Part shown: one piece after another, positions 1 through 12,808 of the stretch
Layout: the number at the start of each line of letters is the position of its first letter
Position numbering within the stretch: the first letter of the stretch is position 1
From: Theristus sp. LFF4_11
Lineage: Eukaryota > Nematoda > Chromadorea > Monhysterida > Xyalidae
Direction: 5' to 3'
Assembly: GCA_030248135.1 (NCBI GenBank)
Contig: JASANC010003647.1
Coordinates: 1-64,000, forward strand
Length of the DNA stretch: 64,000 bases
Translations under genes and position numbers: made by a program
Notes under the pieces: generated by a model
Database searches by the model: none
The model's input: the letters and a program-made list of their open reading frames with translations, nothing else
Told to the model about the DNA's origin: nothing

Positions 1-973
1 TATCTAAAAATGCGGGAGACGCATATAAAAGGAGGAATATGGCCTTGTGTAAGCAGTGAAAGACTTGGCTCGACAACGCTTTTCAAGTCTCTGATGTGGT
101 ACACACGGATACAAGTACATAAGAGTTATATTTTTGCGCCGCGTTTGTTGTTTAAAAGCTTGCTGAAAAGCGTAAAAACTTTGAAGTTATTTTTCAATTG
201 TCCTCTTCAGTTTAGTCTAAAATCACACCATGTGCGAAATTCTGTAAATTCTGTGCAAAAACGGAAACATCAGAGATTGCAAAACATTGCTGCATGTAGC
301 TTTATCGTTGTTGCTAACGTACGCACCGCTGTGCACACAGCAGCACCAGTGCAAAAAGTGTTGTCTTCCGATGATTTTCACCCTTTTATCAAACTCTAGT
401 GGTAGGATAAACTGTCTGTCCCGTGAGTCGTTGCCTTTACCACAGAAGGAGACCTTGCGTTCCCCAATGCCTCTGCCATACACTTTGTCCTGGACAAACC
501 AGTATCAGTGATCCGAAGTCTGATCGTATTTCACCGTAATTTCACCCTTTTGTACCAAACTCTTGTGACAGGATGAACCGGTGAGTCATTGCCTTTGCCA
601 CAGAAGGAGACCTTGAGTTCCCCAATGCCTCTGCGATACACTTTGTGCAAACCAGTGTCAGCGATCTAAAGTCTGATCGTTATTTTAGTGGTTTTAGTGG
701 TGCTAAATGCTAGAAATAAAGCAAATGTGAAAGTTTATTTGTCTACAATGTACGAGGGTTGCCACGCCGAAATAAAGAATAAACGGCGCAAAAATATGAC
801 TCTTATGTACTTGTATCCGTGTGTACCACATCAGAGACTTGAAAAGCGTTGTCGAGCCAAGTCTTTCACTGCTTACACAAGGCCATATTCCTCCTTTTAT
901 ATGCGTCTCCCGCATTTTTAGATAATATTCTGACTTTTACATAAGCCCCGAAGGTCGGACCAAAATCACAATT

Positions 974-3740
974 CGTTGGTCACACATTCTTCTAAACCCC
1001 GGACAACCCAGGTTTTTCATTTTTCGTTTTTTAGGCCAATTTCGTCTATGCTATTTCTACGGCCGATTCCCCAAAATCGTCACGATTCAGTACCTAGAAT
1101 TGCTCACAAAAGAAAAACTGACCCAAAAGCCGTGATCGGCGTAATGAATTACCATGGAAAACACCGTTTTCTTGTTTTTCATTTCTGGACCGGTTTCGCT
1201 AAATTCCACGGCCGATTCGCCATAAATCGTCACGATTCAATCAATATCTAGAGTTGCTCATACAAGAAAACTAACCCAAAATCCGTCATCAGCGCATTGA
1301 ATTACCCTGGAAAAACCGTTTTCTCGTTTTTTATTTCTGGACCGATTTCGCCAATTTTCATGGCCGATTCGCCAGAAATCGTCACGATTCAGTACCTAGA
1401 ATTACTCACATAGGAAAACTAACCCAAAATCCGTGATCAGCGCATTGAATTACAATGGAAAACACAGTTTTCTTGTTTTTTATTTCTGGACCGATTTCGC
1501 CAATTTCCACGGCCGGTTCGCCCGAAATCGTCACGATTCAGTACCTAGAATTGCTCACATAAGAAAACTAACCCATAATCCGTGATCAGCGCATTGAATT
1601 ACCATGGAAAACACTGTTTTTTTGTTTTTCATTTCTGGACCGATTTCGCCAATTTCCACGGCCGATTCGCCCGAAATCGTCACGATTCAGTATCTAGAGT
1701 TGCTCACACAAGAAAAATAACCCAAAATCCGTGATCAGCGCATTGAATTACCCTGGAAAACACAGTTTTATTGTTTTTCATTTCTGGACCGAATTCGCCA
1801 ATTTCCACGGCCGATTCGCCAGAAATAGTCACGATTCAGTACCTATAGTCGGACTGGATAATTTCGGGCATTAGCTGATTGGCTGGTGCGTTACCGTAAT
1901 CAGATTCAAACGCGGGCCGTTCAAATTGCACTTTGCTTTTTTAAAATTTTTAATTTTTGAGTGATTGTGTTGATGAATGTTTGGATTTTTAATGGGCAAA
2001 ACTACAGAAACATCAAAAAAGTACATTTTAAGGCGAATTTTTATTTTTTTTTCAGAAAAAAGAACGACGGCGACGGTGATGCGCTCTCGACGTTCGAAAA
2101 GTGAATATTCGTCTGAAAACCGATTGCTTTTCAAATTTTTCCCACAAAATAAATCATCATGAACAAAATTTTCAATTAAAAATCAAACACAACAACATTT
2201 TTAGTTGTCGTCGTTGCCGTAGCCGTCGTACTTGTTCGGAAACTGAACTTGTGCCTTTAGAAACAGCTGCTTTTAGTTTTTCTGCATCTTTGAGCTGTTT
2301 ATAGACAATTTGTTGCAGTTTAAAAATACGGAACAGCAGCTTTCATGGCCAAATTTTCGATTTACATTTGTCACCGTCGTCGTCGTTCTTTTTTCTGAAA
2401 AAAATAATAATTCGCCTTAAACTTTACTTTTTTTAATTTTTCTGCATTGCATAAATCACAAACAAGTTTTGTCCATTGAAAATTCAAACATTCATCAACA
2501 CAAACACTCAAAAATTAGAAATTTAAAAAAAGCAAAGTGCAATTTGAATGGCCCGCGTTTGAATCTGATTACGGTAACGCACCAGCCAATCAGCTAATGC
2601 CCGAAATTATCCAGTCCGACTATATAATTGCTCACATAAGAAAACTGACCCAAAAGCCGTCATCGGCGCTATGAATTACCCTGGACAACGCAGTTTTCTT
2701 GTTTTTTGTTTTTAGACCGATTTTGCCAATTTCCACGGCGATTCGCCCGAAATCGTCACGATTCAATATCTAGAAGTGCTCACATGAAAAACTAACCCAA
2801 AATCCGTGATCAGCTCATTGAATAACCCTGGAAAACACCCTTTTCTTGTTTTTCTTTTCTGGACCGATTTCGCCAATTTCCACGGCGGATTCGCCCGAAA
2901 TCGTCACGATTCAGTATCTAGAGTTGCTCACATAAGAAACCTAACCCAAAATCCGTAATCAGCGCATGGAATTACCATGGAAAACGCCGTTTTCTTGTTT
3001 TTCATTTCTGGACCGATTTCGCGATTTCGCTAAATTTCACGGCCGATTCGTCCGAAATCGTCACGATTCAGTATCTAGAGTGGCTCACACAAGGTAAATA
3101 ACCCAAAATCCGTGATCAGCGTATTGAATTACCCTGGAAAACACAGTTTTCTTGTTTTTCATTTCTGGACCGATTTCGCCAGTTTCCACGGCCGATTCGC
3201 CCAAAATCGTCGCGATTCAGTATCTAGAGTTGCTCATATAAAAAAAACTAACCCAAAATTCGTGATCAACGTATTGAATTACCCTGGAAAACACAGTTTT
3301 CTTGTTTTTCATTTCTGGACCGATTTCGCCAATGTCCACGGCCGAATCGCCCGAAATCGTCACGATTCAGTATCTAGAGTTGCTCACATGAAAAAACTAA
3401 CCCAAAATTCGTGATCACCGCATTGAATTACCCAGGAAAACACCCTTTTCTTGTTTTTCGTTTCTGGACCGATTTCGCCAATTTCCACGGCCGATTCGCC
3501 CGAAATCGTCACGATTCAGTATCTAGAGTTACTCACATAAAAAAAACTAACCCAAAATTCGTGATCAGCTCATTGAATTACTCTGGAAAACATCCTTTTC
3601 TTGTTTTTCGTTTCTGGACCGATTTCGCCAATTTCCACGGCCGACTCGCCCGAAATCGTCACGATTCAGCGTCTAGAGTTGCTCACGTAAGAAAACTAAC
3701 TTAAAATTCGTGATCAGCGCATTGAATTCCTACGGACTAC
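974..3740 (+). repeat. 149-bp satellite array in composite copy 1
   Basis: Tandem units of about 149 bp, marked by ATCGTCACGATTCAGTA, CTAGAGTTGCTCAC, GTGATCAGCGCATTGAATTA and TTTCTGGACCGATTTCGCC. Units are more diverged here than in the other two arrays, with small indels and one 8-bp internal duplication near 3020. A MITE interrupts the array at 1844-2624. Apparent ORFs of about 100 codons arise only because the unit carries few stops. Confidence 0.9.
1844..2624. mobile_element. MITE nested in the satellite, TA-flanked
   Basis: Inverted termini TATAGTCGGACTGGATAATT and their complement flank the element, which has TA at both ends. The inverted arms extend roughly 150 bp, through the TTAGCTGATTGGCTGGTGCG region and past the TGTTTGGATTTT region. 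The centre has no transposase. The flanking satellite units match other units once the element is removed, so it inserted into a pre-existing array. The TA target suggests the Tc1/mariner superfamily. Confidence 0.82.
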
Positions 3741-4756
3741 ACATTTTCCCTGCATTTCGTAGCTCAGACAAAATTTGTAAGAGTGAAAAACTGATACCCA
3801 GTCAAAATGCTATAAACTTTCAAAAAATGCACGATTTTGACTAAAAAAGTGCCCGGGCAAAAAAATAAACCAAATTTTTAGAATCTACAGATGAAATTAC
3901 CGTAGGAAACATTTGTTCAACTGTGAAAGTGTCCCAGGTACAAAATTGAAAGGGCGAACACTTACAACCAGGTTGAAACCGTGCGAACTTTTAAAAATGC
4001 CCAATTTTTACCCAAAAACAAAGTTGTGTCAAAAAATTAACCCAAACAGCAAAATCTACGGATGAAATTACCCCAGGAACCGTTCTTGTTCGACTGTGAG
4101 AGTGTTGCAGGTAAAAATTTAAAGGGCGAACACTTAATACCAGGTAAAAACCCTTCGAACTTTTAAAAATGCCCAATTTTTACCCAAAAACAAGGTCGGG
4201 GCAAAAAATTAACCCAAGCAGCAAAATCTACGGATGAAATTACCCCAGGAAACATTTTTGTTCGACTGTGAAAGTGTCGCAGGTAAAAATTTAAAGGGCG
4301 AACACATGTTGATTACATACCTGAAAAAAAAATAGATAGAAGAATAATTAACATTAATTTCAGAATAGGTTTTTCGTGTCTACAGCGTATGAAAAGTAGT
4401 CGGATAAAAAAATTTTCGCGGCTCCAAGCACAACTTTGGGTGTTCGTTTCGTGTGCACAGAACCAAGTTTGTGGCTTATACTATGCTCGCTGGACGCAGC
4501 GAGCAAATTTGAAAAAAGCGCGCGAGGGAATAACGGCTCATATTATGCGTGATGCGCTGTCCGCTCGCTGGCGCTCGCTCGCGCATCCGCATGATTTAAT
4601 CTGATCGATCTGTCATCTTATCAAATTGCATACACTCGACAAAAACGGGGGGCGCTTGCATTATAGCTCTGGTCGGCATTTCAGAACACACGAATATAAT
4701 CAAGTGATGAATGAATTTATTTTATGAATTTTCTCACTTTACGATTACGGTTTCAG

Positions 4757-7029
4757 CCGAAGTGCTCATCGTCGAGGCGTGGGGTTCTCGACCGCTGCAC
4801 ATGTACCGATTGCAAGTGTTTGCTGGAGGAAATGGCGAACCAAGCGGTCAACTGGTGCTCGAAGGAACGCACCCCATGGAGCCGTATAAAATCTCCGGTG
4901 CTGTGCTGGACCGAAAACGCAATGAAATGCTTCTGATCTCTGGTTCGTTGTGCGTTTTTCATCATCCTATAGTTTCTAATTTTTAACAAACTGGATTGCA
5001 CGGTTTGTGTTGGCTGATGTGTCTGATTGGTGCAGTTTGATGAGTTTTGGATTGAGTGCACGGCTATGAGATAATAATCGAGGTTAATTCATGCTAAAAT
5101 GTATCATTGCAGTCCAGTAAGTTCAATGTACAGTATGCTGAGTTTTAGCAGTGCAACACACAGAATTGCAATACTCGCCACATGTAGAAATGATTTTTGT
5201 GAATTTGTATAACCGCAAACTTTGCTGAATTATTTAAAATAGAAAGCTTATTCAACCTGAGCTCATTTTAATTGTCGCAGAACGAAACACCCTGACCAGC
5301 CACATTTACAACATCGCCGATAGGACGTGGAGCGAACGGACGATTCCACCGATGAGTCGAAATCGCACCGAAACCACGTCAACCATTTATCTGCAAGGAC
5401 ACGACGCGGTAATGCATGCACAGCAAGTTCTCACGTATTTACGGTCACCAATGACCAGTCAAAGAAAAAAGTTTGAACGAACACATGCCCAGCCAGCACC
5501 AGATGCCCGAACACGTGCCCTTCCTCAACACGCTTTTGTTTAATAACGTTCGATTTCGTCTTCCAAGGCGTTTGCCAGCTGACACAAGAGTGAAAGAATG
5601 AACATTTTTTGTGATCACGTTGCAGTTGATCGCATGTGGGTGCTGTCCGTTCTGCAGCGAGACAAGCAACGATTGCAGTAAAACGTGCGAGTATCGTTCG
5701 CTCGGTGATACGAGGTCGCCATGGACGCTGGTCACCATTGACTTCGCGCACAATCCGCATCTCTGCATTGCCAATCACGCAGCCGTTGAGCATTTTGTTA
5801 GTGCAGTTTTTGGCTTTTTTGCGTTTTCGATTTTTAAAAAAAGATTTAAAATCTTTAATAAGAGTACCTGGTTGGTCGCCTGCAGTTTTTTCATCGCAAG
5901 GTCCTTCGAGGAATGAGTTTTATTCCAAATGTTTACAATCGGCAATATAACGATCAGGAACTGCGCGCCACATGAAACAACGAGACAACGTCGTGTTCTT
6001 TTTTGCAGAATGTGATGTACGTCAGCGGCGGTTGGTGCAACAACTCCGCCAGTCGAACGTTCCATCGGTTGACTTTCAATCGTGACCCTCAGCAGTGGCT
6101 GTGGACGCAGTTGAACTCCATGAACAAACGACGATACTTGCACGGAATGGCATCGGATGGCGAATACATGTGCGTGTGTTCACGAAAAACGAACAAAAGG
6201 GTCAACATTTTGTCGTGACGGCCACATTTTGCTGCTGACGGAAAATGTGGTATTGCCGATCAGAACTGACCCCAAGATGAAAAATTGCAAAAAACTGAAT
6301 TTCTAATTCTTGTCGTAGTTACGCGTGCGGCGACGGGGACACGGCGTCAGAACACGACGACGCTCGCAGCTGCGAACGATACTCGTTGCTGCTGGAGCAG
6401 TGGCGTCTGCTCGACGACATGCCCGGATACTATCGCAGTTTTGTGAGCAAATTCTAAAATGTTTGCAAACTGTTTGCAACTGCAAATGTGAGCAAATCTG
6501 GCAATAGAGACAAAGGTGCCCCGAATGTCAAGGAGTGCCATCAGTGCCGGTTGTCCGTGTCCGTCAGCCGTCGCAGGGTGACACATTGTCCGTTGTGGCC
6601 CGTCCCATGTGGAAACCGGCCTGTTCTTCCCTTGCCAGTTGCTCTCTAAGCGTCGTAATGCGTAGTAGAAATATTGTTTCAATGAGTTTTGAGTGTAGAC
6701 GTGAAACAATAACAGTATTATAACGTTATAGCAAAGAGCATGATGTTCAGAGAGTCTGCAGACGAAACATCCTCTGTTGCAAGTTCCCCAATCAACGCAT
6801 TCACTTTCAGTTGCCTTTGGTCTCAGTCGGTCGAGGGCATCTGGTCGCTGTAGGCGGTGATGATTACGGCACAATTAAAAAACACACCATCGATCGCGAG
6901 GGACGCCAGGACACCGTCGTGCAGTACCGCGAGGGGCAGTGGCTCACCGGGAGACAGCACAATGTCACACTTCCCTACTGCTTGTCGTGTGTGCGATTCG
7001 CTGTCACAATCGAAAACGACGAAAAATGA
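4757..7029 (+). CDS. Kelch-repeat-like protein, 5' part missing
   Basis: Six exons join in frame: 4757-4942, 5281-5408, 5626-5796, 6009-6169, 6319-6442 and 6811-7029, giving 328 residues to a TGA. The protein reads as beta-propeller blades with kelch signatures: NVMYVSGGW, GEYIYACGDG (made across the 6169/6319 junction) and GHLVAVGGDD. Each is followed by spaced aromatic residues such as RTW and QWLW. The exon at 5626-5796 adds an unusual Cys cluster (CGCCPFC...C...C). The first exon has a clean acceptor (TTTCAG) and needs a phase-1 upstream exon. None is visible in the 160 bp back to composite copy 1, so the 5' part probably lies left of that element. An in-frame ATG at 4711 is an alternative start. 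Kelch proteins usually act as interaction scaffolds or Cullin-3 adaptors; no BTB domain is visible, so the role is open. Confidence 0.72.
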
Positions 7030-8851
7030 TTGGAAGGGATGCCATCGTATCATTTCTTTAGCTGCAACTAGAAACGCCCCATATACTCACGACATCTCTG
7101 GTAGCGATTTTTAGTTTGTGTGTAGAAAGTTGACCCTCTTGACATCGTTGTTCTCAGTGAAGACAACAAAAGTGCAAATGCAGTGCAATATTCTTTTCGC
7201 AAGTATATCGAAATTAGTGAAAAGTGCCCTCTCTAACGTGTGGACAGCGCGCGGTATTACAACTGGTGCAAGCATTTTTTTCTTGTGGTTTTAACCTGGT
7301 AAGTAAGCACAAACCGTACAATGGTTGCACAGTCCAACAAAAATTATGCGCGTGCACCAAAAAGTGTGTTGACTTGTTGAGATTTACAAATTTTGAATCT
7401 GCCGCAATTGTTGAAGTTTTGAGGTTGGTTAAGGCGATGAACAGTCATAAAAAATTTGAACACGTGGATTAAAAAATGTTGATGTGTGAAGCCTAGGCTG
7501 CTGGAGGCCCGATGTACGAGGAAAAGTCAGCGAAATGTTTGTTGGTCAGGGTCAAAACAATTCTAGCGGTGTGGTTTGGCGTCAACCGTTTTTTCACCGT
7601 CACTGTTTTGTGGTTGACGAAAGGTTCGGCTCCGAATGCTGTTGATACCGTAAGAAATAACGCATAAGAATAGCATATCACGAATCACGACCTCCACTCG
7701 TCACACGGTACGCATCACTGGACAATAACCACCGACTCAAGCGGTGTACCCCATACTCGATACTGTACGGCTTTCGCCTGCTTCGACCGCTTCGCCACTC
7801 AGGCATCGGTCACGGTAATGAGGGCTTGTTAGGACTCTCGTCATGGGATCTCGTTTGGAATCACTAGTTGCATCACCGGGGTTTACTACTTGATGAGTTG
7901 ATCACTGGTTGAATCACTGCGTGAGTATTCGTGTCACGCATCCGTTGTTATGGTCTCTCTTTTTTGTTATGGTTTGTTATGGTCTCTCTAAGTTTCAGTA
8001 TTCACTCGAATCACACGATCACAAAATACAGGGTATCCCAAAAAACATAACAAAAGTAAATGGCTCGTACGGCCGATTGGGTGCATGTAAAGCCATAAAA
8101 TTTGAAACACACATGGAACTAAGCTGCACATTTATTGTGTTCAATTTTTAACCGAAATTTAACGTTTTCAATAATATCTCAGCAGAAAATCGTAAAAACT
8201 CAAAAATCACCAAAATTCAGCGTTTTGACTCAGGATAAACATCATTGTCGTCATCGAGATTCTCGTCTGGCTGTGGCACAAGTTCATCTTCCTTCAGCTT
8301 CATCTTTGCTGATGTCATCGTGTTTTTTTATCATCTCACTTTCCAATCATATTCCGCCTGTTAAATGCGCAGAGAGCGCACTTTTCTCCAATATTCTAGC
8401 AATCTATTTGAGACATCAAAAACTTTCGAGCACCTATAGTCAGCCCTTAACAATTGGACTGGAGCACTATCAGGCGCACTTTAGATTGTTGAGCTGATAT
8501 CGGTTGCTGTCGTACGGCCGCTACAGTTTGCGGCTTTGCCTGCATTCGGCAGTCCAGGGTTGCAGCGCGTCAACACAGGTGCCCATAAAATATTAGCCAA
8601 CGGGTGTGTTCTTGCCGTTCATTTTGCTCCTACTTTGCACCTATAGGATACAGTTAGAATTTTGCGAGATACATTACCTGTGTTTGTTTGTCTTATCAGT
8701 GGTGACCTTGTGAAAAGAATGATAATACAAAACAGTAAGCGAGTGAAACAAGCATACACTGGCCTGGCAGTCATGTATTTCACAAGAAAAAAAGGTGGAA
8801 AATTACCATACAAAGAAAGAAAACGCTAAAAAATTACACCGAATCTTCAAG
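7030..8851. other. Intergenic, no supported gene
   Basis: No exon with family similarity was found. A minus-strand frame at 7493-7681 begins with a hydrophobic stretch but has nothing else to recommend it. At 8029 the string ACAGGGTATCCCAAAAAACA looks like one end of a mariner-type element; no partner end was found. Confidence 0.4.
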
Positions 8852-9945
8852 ATGGAAACCAGTTCAATTCAGTACAAACTTGCGTCGGACAGCGATGCGC
8901 AACGAATTCTGACGTTTCTGTTGGAGCACTTTATTGTCCAGGAACCAGTTTGCGTTGCTGTCGCGCTGAAACCCGAAGACTGTGATCAGGAGTTGAAAGG
9001 TGACGAAACGAATTTGGAAAAAAAACTGAATGACATAATTTTTATTTGAACACCTTTTCAGGTTGTCTTCAAATACTGGCATTAGTTATTTTATTGTTCA
9101 ATGACAGGTAGACCATTAAAACGTGATAATAGTTGAATAGCAAAACCAACGTTGCCAATGCGGTTCAGCATCGGTGACTGGCACGGCCATGATTCGTGCA
9201 GTGTTGCTTTCTTCTGTGTTACCGTCGGTTTTTCTAGTGTGCAGTGCTCACCAATTAAGCACGCTTGTTTCATCAATGAACGTTTAGTTTAGTCAGAGAT
9301 TCCGCCCAGATATCAGCAAAAATCAAACGCTCGAATGAGCGCGGTGCAAAAGCAGCGAGCGCAAGTGGCATCATTGCAGAAATGGTGCGTCTGTCGTTGG
9401 TCGATCGGTCGACGTTGATCGCCGTTGACGCTGCGACGGACGCCGTCGTTGGTGTGCGTCTCTGTGCGCCGCTGAAATACTTTGCCAAACACAATGCCAA
9501 CAAAGATGCCAAAGACGATGCCACAACGGACGCCAACAACAAAACAGACACACCGCAACAGCGACCACGTCCACTGTCGCCGGGTCTCGCCGCGATCTTT
9601 GCGCTGCTCGAGCTGCTCGAACGGGACGCGCTCGATCTGATGCCGAACTGGTGCACCACGGAGAGCCTGCTGAAGTTCGTGATTGTCACCGTCGACGAGC
9701 GCTTTCAGCGGCGGGGCATCGCGAAGAAACTGATCGAGCTGAGCATCGATCGGGGCCGCGAGCTCGGCTACAAGGGCGTCTACGCGACTCTGACGGCGAA
9801 CGCGTCGCAGCGGATGTTCGCAACGTTGCACTTTGACGTTCTGAAAGTCGTACACCACAAGTACTACCTCGACGGCGCTGGTGAGCGCCTGTTCCAATGC
9901 GCCGACGGCACCGACTGCGCGCAGTTGGTGTTCAAATTGATATAG
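8852..9945 (+). CDS. GNAT N-acetyltransferase, arylalkylamine NAT-like
   Basis: Two exons, 8852-8999 and 9380-9945 (AAAG|GTGACG ... TTGCAG|AA), give 237 residues. The join yields QELKEMVRLSLVDRS followed by LIAVDAATDAVVGVRL, the beta-strand pattern of insect-type arylalkylamine acetyltransferases. The acetyl-CoA loop is visible as VDERFQRRGIAKKLIE (motif A, R/QxxGxA) at about residues 164-179, followed by GRELGYKGVYATLTAN. A hydrophilic insert of about 30 residues, rich in Lys, Asp, Asn and Thr, sits between strand 4 and the CoA fold. An in-frame ATG at 8795 would add 19 basic residues; 8852 fits the family better. The likely reaction is acetyl-CoA dependent N-acetylation of an amine; the substrate is unknown. 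Confidence 0.8.
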
Positions 9946-10385
9946 AATCGGAAAGGCTTGTTGGAAAACAGTGATTGTTTTCAGAACCCACCCAGTCTTG
10001 CCGTTCTGTCTAGAAATCACGTTTTTTTATTGACAACGTATTGTTCACATGACCACAGTTTGCTTTATTGCTTATAGAATTGAAAACAATCATTGGAAGA
10101 GTGTCAGGTATTGTCAGCTTTGACCAACAGACAACGCACAGCAAAAAAACAACACAAAAAGGCATCCTTGAAAAATAAACATTGATCAGAGAACAGAAAT
10201 TCCTGTAAAGAAGCCCGTTTCAGGGAAGTGCATTTTGCCGACAGTAATACATGAAAGCATGTTTTCAGAAAAGCAATCGGGTGATCTGAAATATACTTCG
10301 TTGAATTTTGTCGTGAAATCAGATTTTGTGGCCTCCAAGTATCAAACACAACTAATCAGCTATTAAAAAATTTCACGCAGAAAAA
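9946..10385. other. Intergenic spacer
   Basis: Separates the acetyltransferase 3' end from a TGCAC-rich repeat. No coding signal seen. Confidence 0.4.
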
Positions 10386-10640
10386 TAATGCACATCTAGA
10401 TGCACATGTGGGTGCACCTTTTTTTGATGCAGGTGCAGAAATCCGTGCACTTATCGATTCAGATTCACTTCAGTTTTTCAGGAAACCATGAACTGTGTGC
10501 ACCTGCGTGTGGTTTCAGAAGAAGAATGAAGGCGGTTAGTTTTGCTTCAAGCGCACGGGTTTGTGCATGCGAATCCACAGGTGCACGAACATGTGCATTA
10601 TTTTCTGTGTTTGCAAGCCCACACATTCAGTGATTGCGTT
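10386..10640. repeat. TGCAC-rich dispersed repeat, copy 1
   Basis: Dense GTGCAC, TGCACATG and CAGGTGCA words, plus shared segments (TTATCGATTCAGATTCA, TTTCAGGAAA-type), recur in inverted orientation at about 47860-48110. The arms read towards each other, which suggests a short inverted-repeat element. It overlaps the 3' end of the SLC17-like gene. Confidence 0.55.
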
Positions 10641-12808
10641 TGCCAGTTGCACTGTTCACGTGCACCGTTCGCATCTCAATCACGCCGGCCTCAATGCTGA
10701 TGTTGTCGTTCTCGCTGTCCGTCCGTATCGTGCCTGCCGCGGCCTCCCTCTCTGGCGTCATCGTCCATTTCGCCGGCGCAGCCTCGCCGAAAAAGCCGAA
10801 CAGCAACGAGCTGAGCAGCAATAGGCCAGCGACGACCAGTTGGCCGAACGGCCAGGCCAGGGCAAACCTGAGTTGATGCGACGCGGGTGAAGTCTTTGTT
10901 TTGTTCGATTTTGCTGGTGTGATAATGGCGTTTTTTATGAGTTGAACTTTCAATTATCAAACTCTGATTTATCTTGCGATTATAAAAATAAGCTGACGGT
11001 AGCTTTTTTCATTACAACTCTCTGCAAGGTAAACGAGAATCCAACGAGAAAACAGTTACAGCTAACGAAATATCAAAACGGATAAACATGCAACGTCTTT
11101 TTATTGTATGCGTATTTCTGTCTATTAAACCAGGAACCGTTCTCTGTCAAAAGGTGTGCCGCACCAACCAAAGCCACGGGGTGCCGGTGACCGCCACGCC
11201 AACGCCAATTGCCGTCAACGCCAGCAGTGACGTCGTGTGCTGGCGTGCGTGAGCCGCGATCGCTCGCCAACAACCGGCGAAATCGAGTCCAAGGAAGATG
11301 GACGCTACGATGAACAGGTTCGCCTGCACGCTAGGCTGCACGTCGAACAGGTGAAGCGCCGAGCACGCCGCAAGCGAGCAACCCGTTAGAATGTGCGAGG
11401 CGTCCGTGACCGTTCGAGCCTTCGACGTTTCCGATCGGAACGCGCTGCCCAGTCGGTTGCCGAGTGCGACGACAATCAGTGAGACGAGAAATTGCGCCAA
11501 AAACACCACTACCATGAACAAGTTCACGTCGTGTCCGAGCGGATAATGCGACCGGAAATAATGACCCTGAATAATCGTCGGCGTCACAAACAGCAGCCAG
11601 ATGAACGCGGTCGTTCGACTGAAACACGCAAAGACGGTGGCCCAGATCGACGGCGACACCAGAAAGCGGCCCAACGGAAGTGTCTGCTTGGCTCGTTGCT
11701 GCTGTTGCGACGACAGTAGCGTTCGGCCTTTTCCGGCCAAAAGCCGGTCGATCTCCTGGCCAGAAATGAGCGCGTGCCGCTGCGGGCGGTCGCGGTGCAA
11801 AACGAGCCAGACGACGGCCGAGGCCAAAGTGAGCGCGGCCAAAACGACACTCAACAGAGCGTTCGCCACGATCGGCTCCAACGGTAGGAACGCAAAAGCG
11901 GACCACAAGAAATGGGCGAAAAACGCACCGAACGGCATCGCGAGCAGTGACGCGGTCAGGAATTGCTCGCGGGAGCCGACTCTCGCCCAAACCTGGATGA
12001 ACAGTCCGATTGTGGGAAAGGCAGAGCCAAGCGCAAGACCAATTAGCACAACGGAAATTAAGATAGTCCACGGGGTGAGCTCGTCAATGAGCGGCAAAAT
12101 GCCTGTGCCAATCGTGCTGAGCAATGAAGCGATGAAGAACGCTACTCGACAGCCGGTGTATGTCATCAACGCAAACCACAGTACACTGGTGACGGTGATC
12201 GTTAGGCCAAGCGCAGACGCTAAGATGCTCTGTTCAAAGCGCGACCAGAATTTCGGCACGCCGGTTCGGGTGTAGTCAGCCTCGATTGTGCCATTGTCAA
12301 TGTCACTGAATTGTCGTGACTCCTTAATTTGGTCATCATCAGTTTGTCGTGGCATCAGCGGCTCACCCAAAACTCTCTCGTTAGTTTCAAGCAAATCACT
12401 AGTAATGATTGAAGTTGTCGTCGTCGCGGTCGGCATTGCACTAGTGACTAGTTGAATGATGAATTTCGTCGTCAAATTCGACTCTGGAAACAACATGGAC
12501 GGCTCGTCAACATTATTACTGTCGTGGTCGTAAGTTGCCGAGACGCTGGCATTAATGTTGATGTCGCTGTTGAAATCACCAATTTGCCGTTTCAGAACGC
12601 GGTGATGCGCACGACGTTGATCGAAAATCACCGGCGTCGCGCGATTGTGTTTGTGGTCGGTGAGTCGGAGAATGGGCGGAATTGACACTCGCTTCGTCGT
12701 CACATTCATGTAAATCCAGGTCGTGTTCGCGAACAGACACGTCAGACAGGCGGTCAATGCAAACAGCACCTGGTGACGAACCCAACACTGGCACATTGTG
12801 CTAGTCAC
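10627..12808 (-). CDS. SLC17-like major facilitator transporter
   Basis: Two exons, 11169-12808 and 10627-10867, joined CTTTG|GTTGGT ... CAG|G, give 626 residues. TM1 lies near residues 14-36 (ends NTTWIYMN). A long lumenal loop rich in Ser/Thr/Asn, with glycosylation sequons, runs to about residue 185, as in SLC17 proteins. About ten further helices follow. The central loop HRDRPQRHALISGQE matches the W-x-DxPxxHPxISxxE region of SLC17 sodium/phosphate, vesicular glutamate and sialin transporters. The second exon supplies the last helix and the FGFFGEAAPAKW ending, equivalent to the family's IFGxGExQxW. Signature residues of TM4 are divergent, so the substrate (organic anion, phosphate or sialic acid class) cannot be given. 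Confidence 0.8.

Larger units (their letters stand above)
1..4595 (+). mobile_element. Composite satellite-bearing element, copy 1
   Basis: Same modular order as 24460-27512 and, inverted, 52312-56070. First comes a head (1-922) with two inverted arms of about 133 bp (about 3-135 and 790-922). Then a short spacer, and a 149-bp satellite array (about 974-3740, split by a MITE at 1844-2624). Next is a second tandem unit of about 190 bp (about 3741-4310, words such as CTACGGATGAAATTACC), and a conserved tail of about 290 bp ending GCATCCGCATGAT. The tail holds hairpins: TGCTCGCTG/CAGCGAGCA, and GATGCGC/GCGCATC just inside the end. The head starts A|TCTAAAAATGCG and no target-site duplication is evident among the copies. 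I see no transposase or Rep/helicase frame, so it is non-autonomous. The design resembles Helentron-associated elements of the DINE-1 type; this is inference. The element may extend left of the window. Confidence 0.8.

Noticed and set aside
1..135. Spliced-leader or small nuclear RNA gene in the composite head arm (TATAAAA, GTAAGC donor-like word, ATTTTTG Sm-like word)
   Set aside because: The donor-like word lies only about 20 bp from the TATA word, leaving no room for a leader exon, and the sequence occurs as paired inverted arms of a mobile element.
10..399. ORF beginning MRETHIKGGIW, recurring in several places
   Set aside because: It is the translation of the composite element's inverted arm, present on both strands of each copy, and is not a gene.
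3112..3704. Repeated open frames of about 100 codons in the 149-bp satellite
   Set aside because: They follow the satellite unit, shift frame between units and have no start or domain.
7493..7681. Small secreted peptide on the minus strand
   Set aside because: A hydrophobic start alone in a 62-codon frame is weak evidence; no conservation or splice context is visible.
8795..8851. Alternative upstream ATG for the acetyltransferase
   Set aside because: It adds a Lys-rich stretch not seen in the family; the ATG at 8852 starts where the fold begins. It remains possible.
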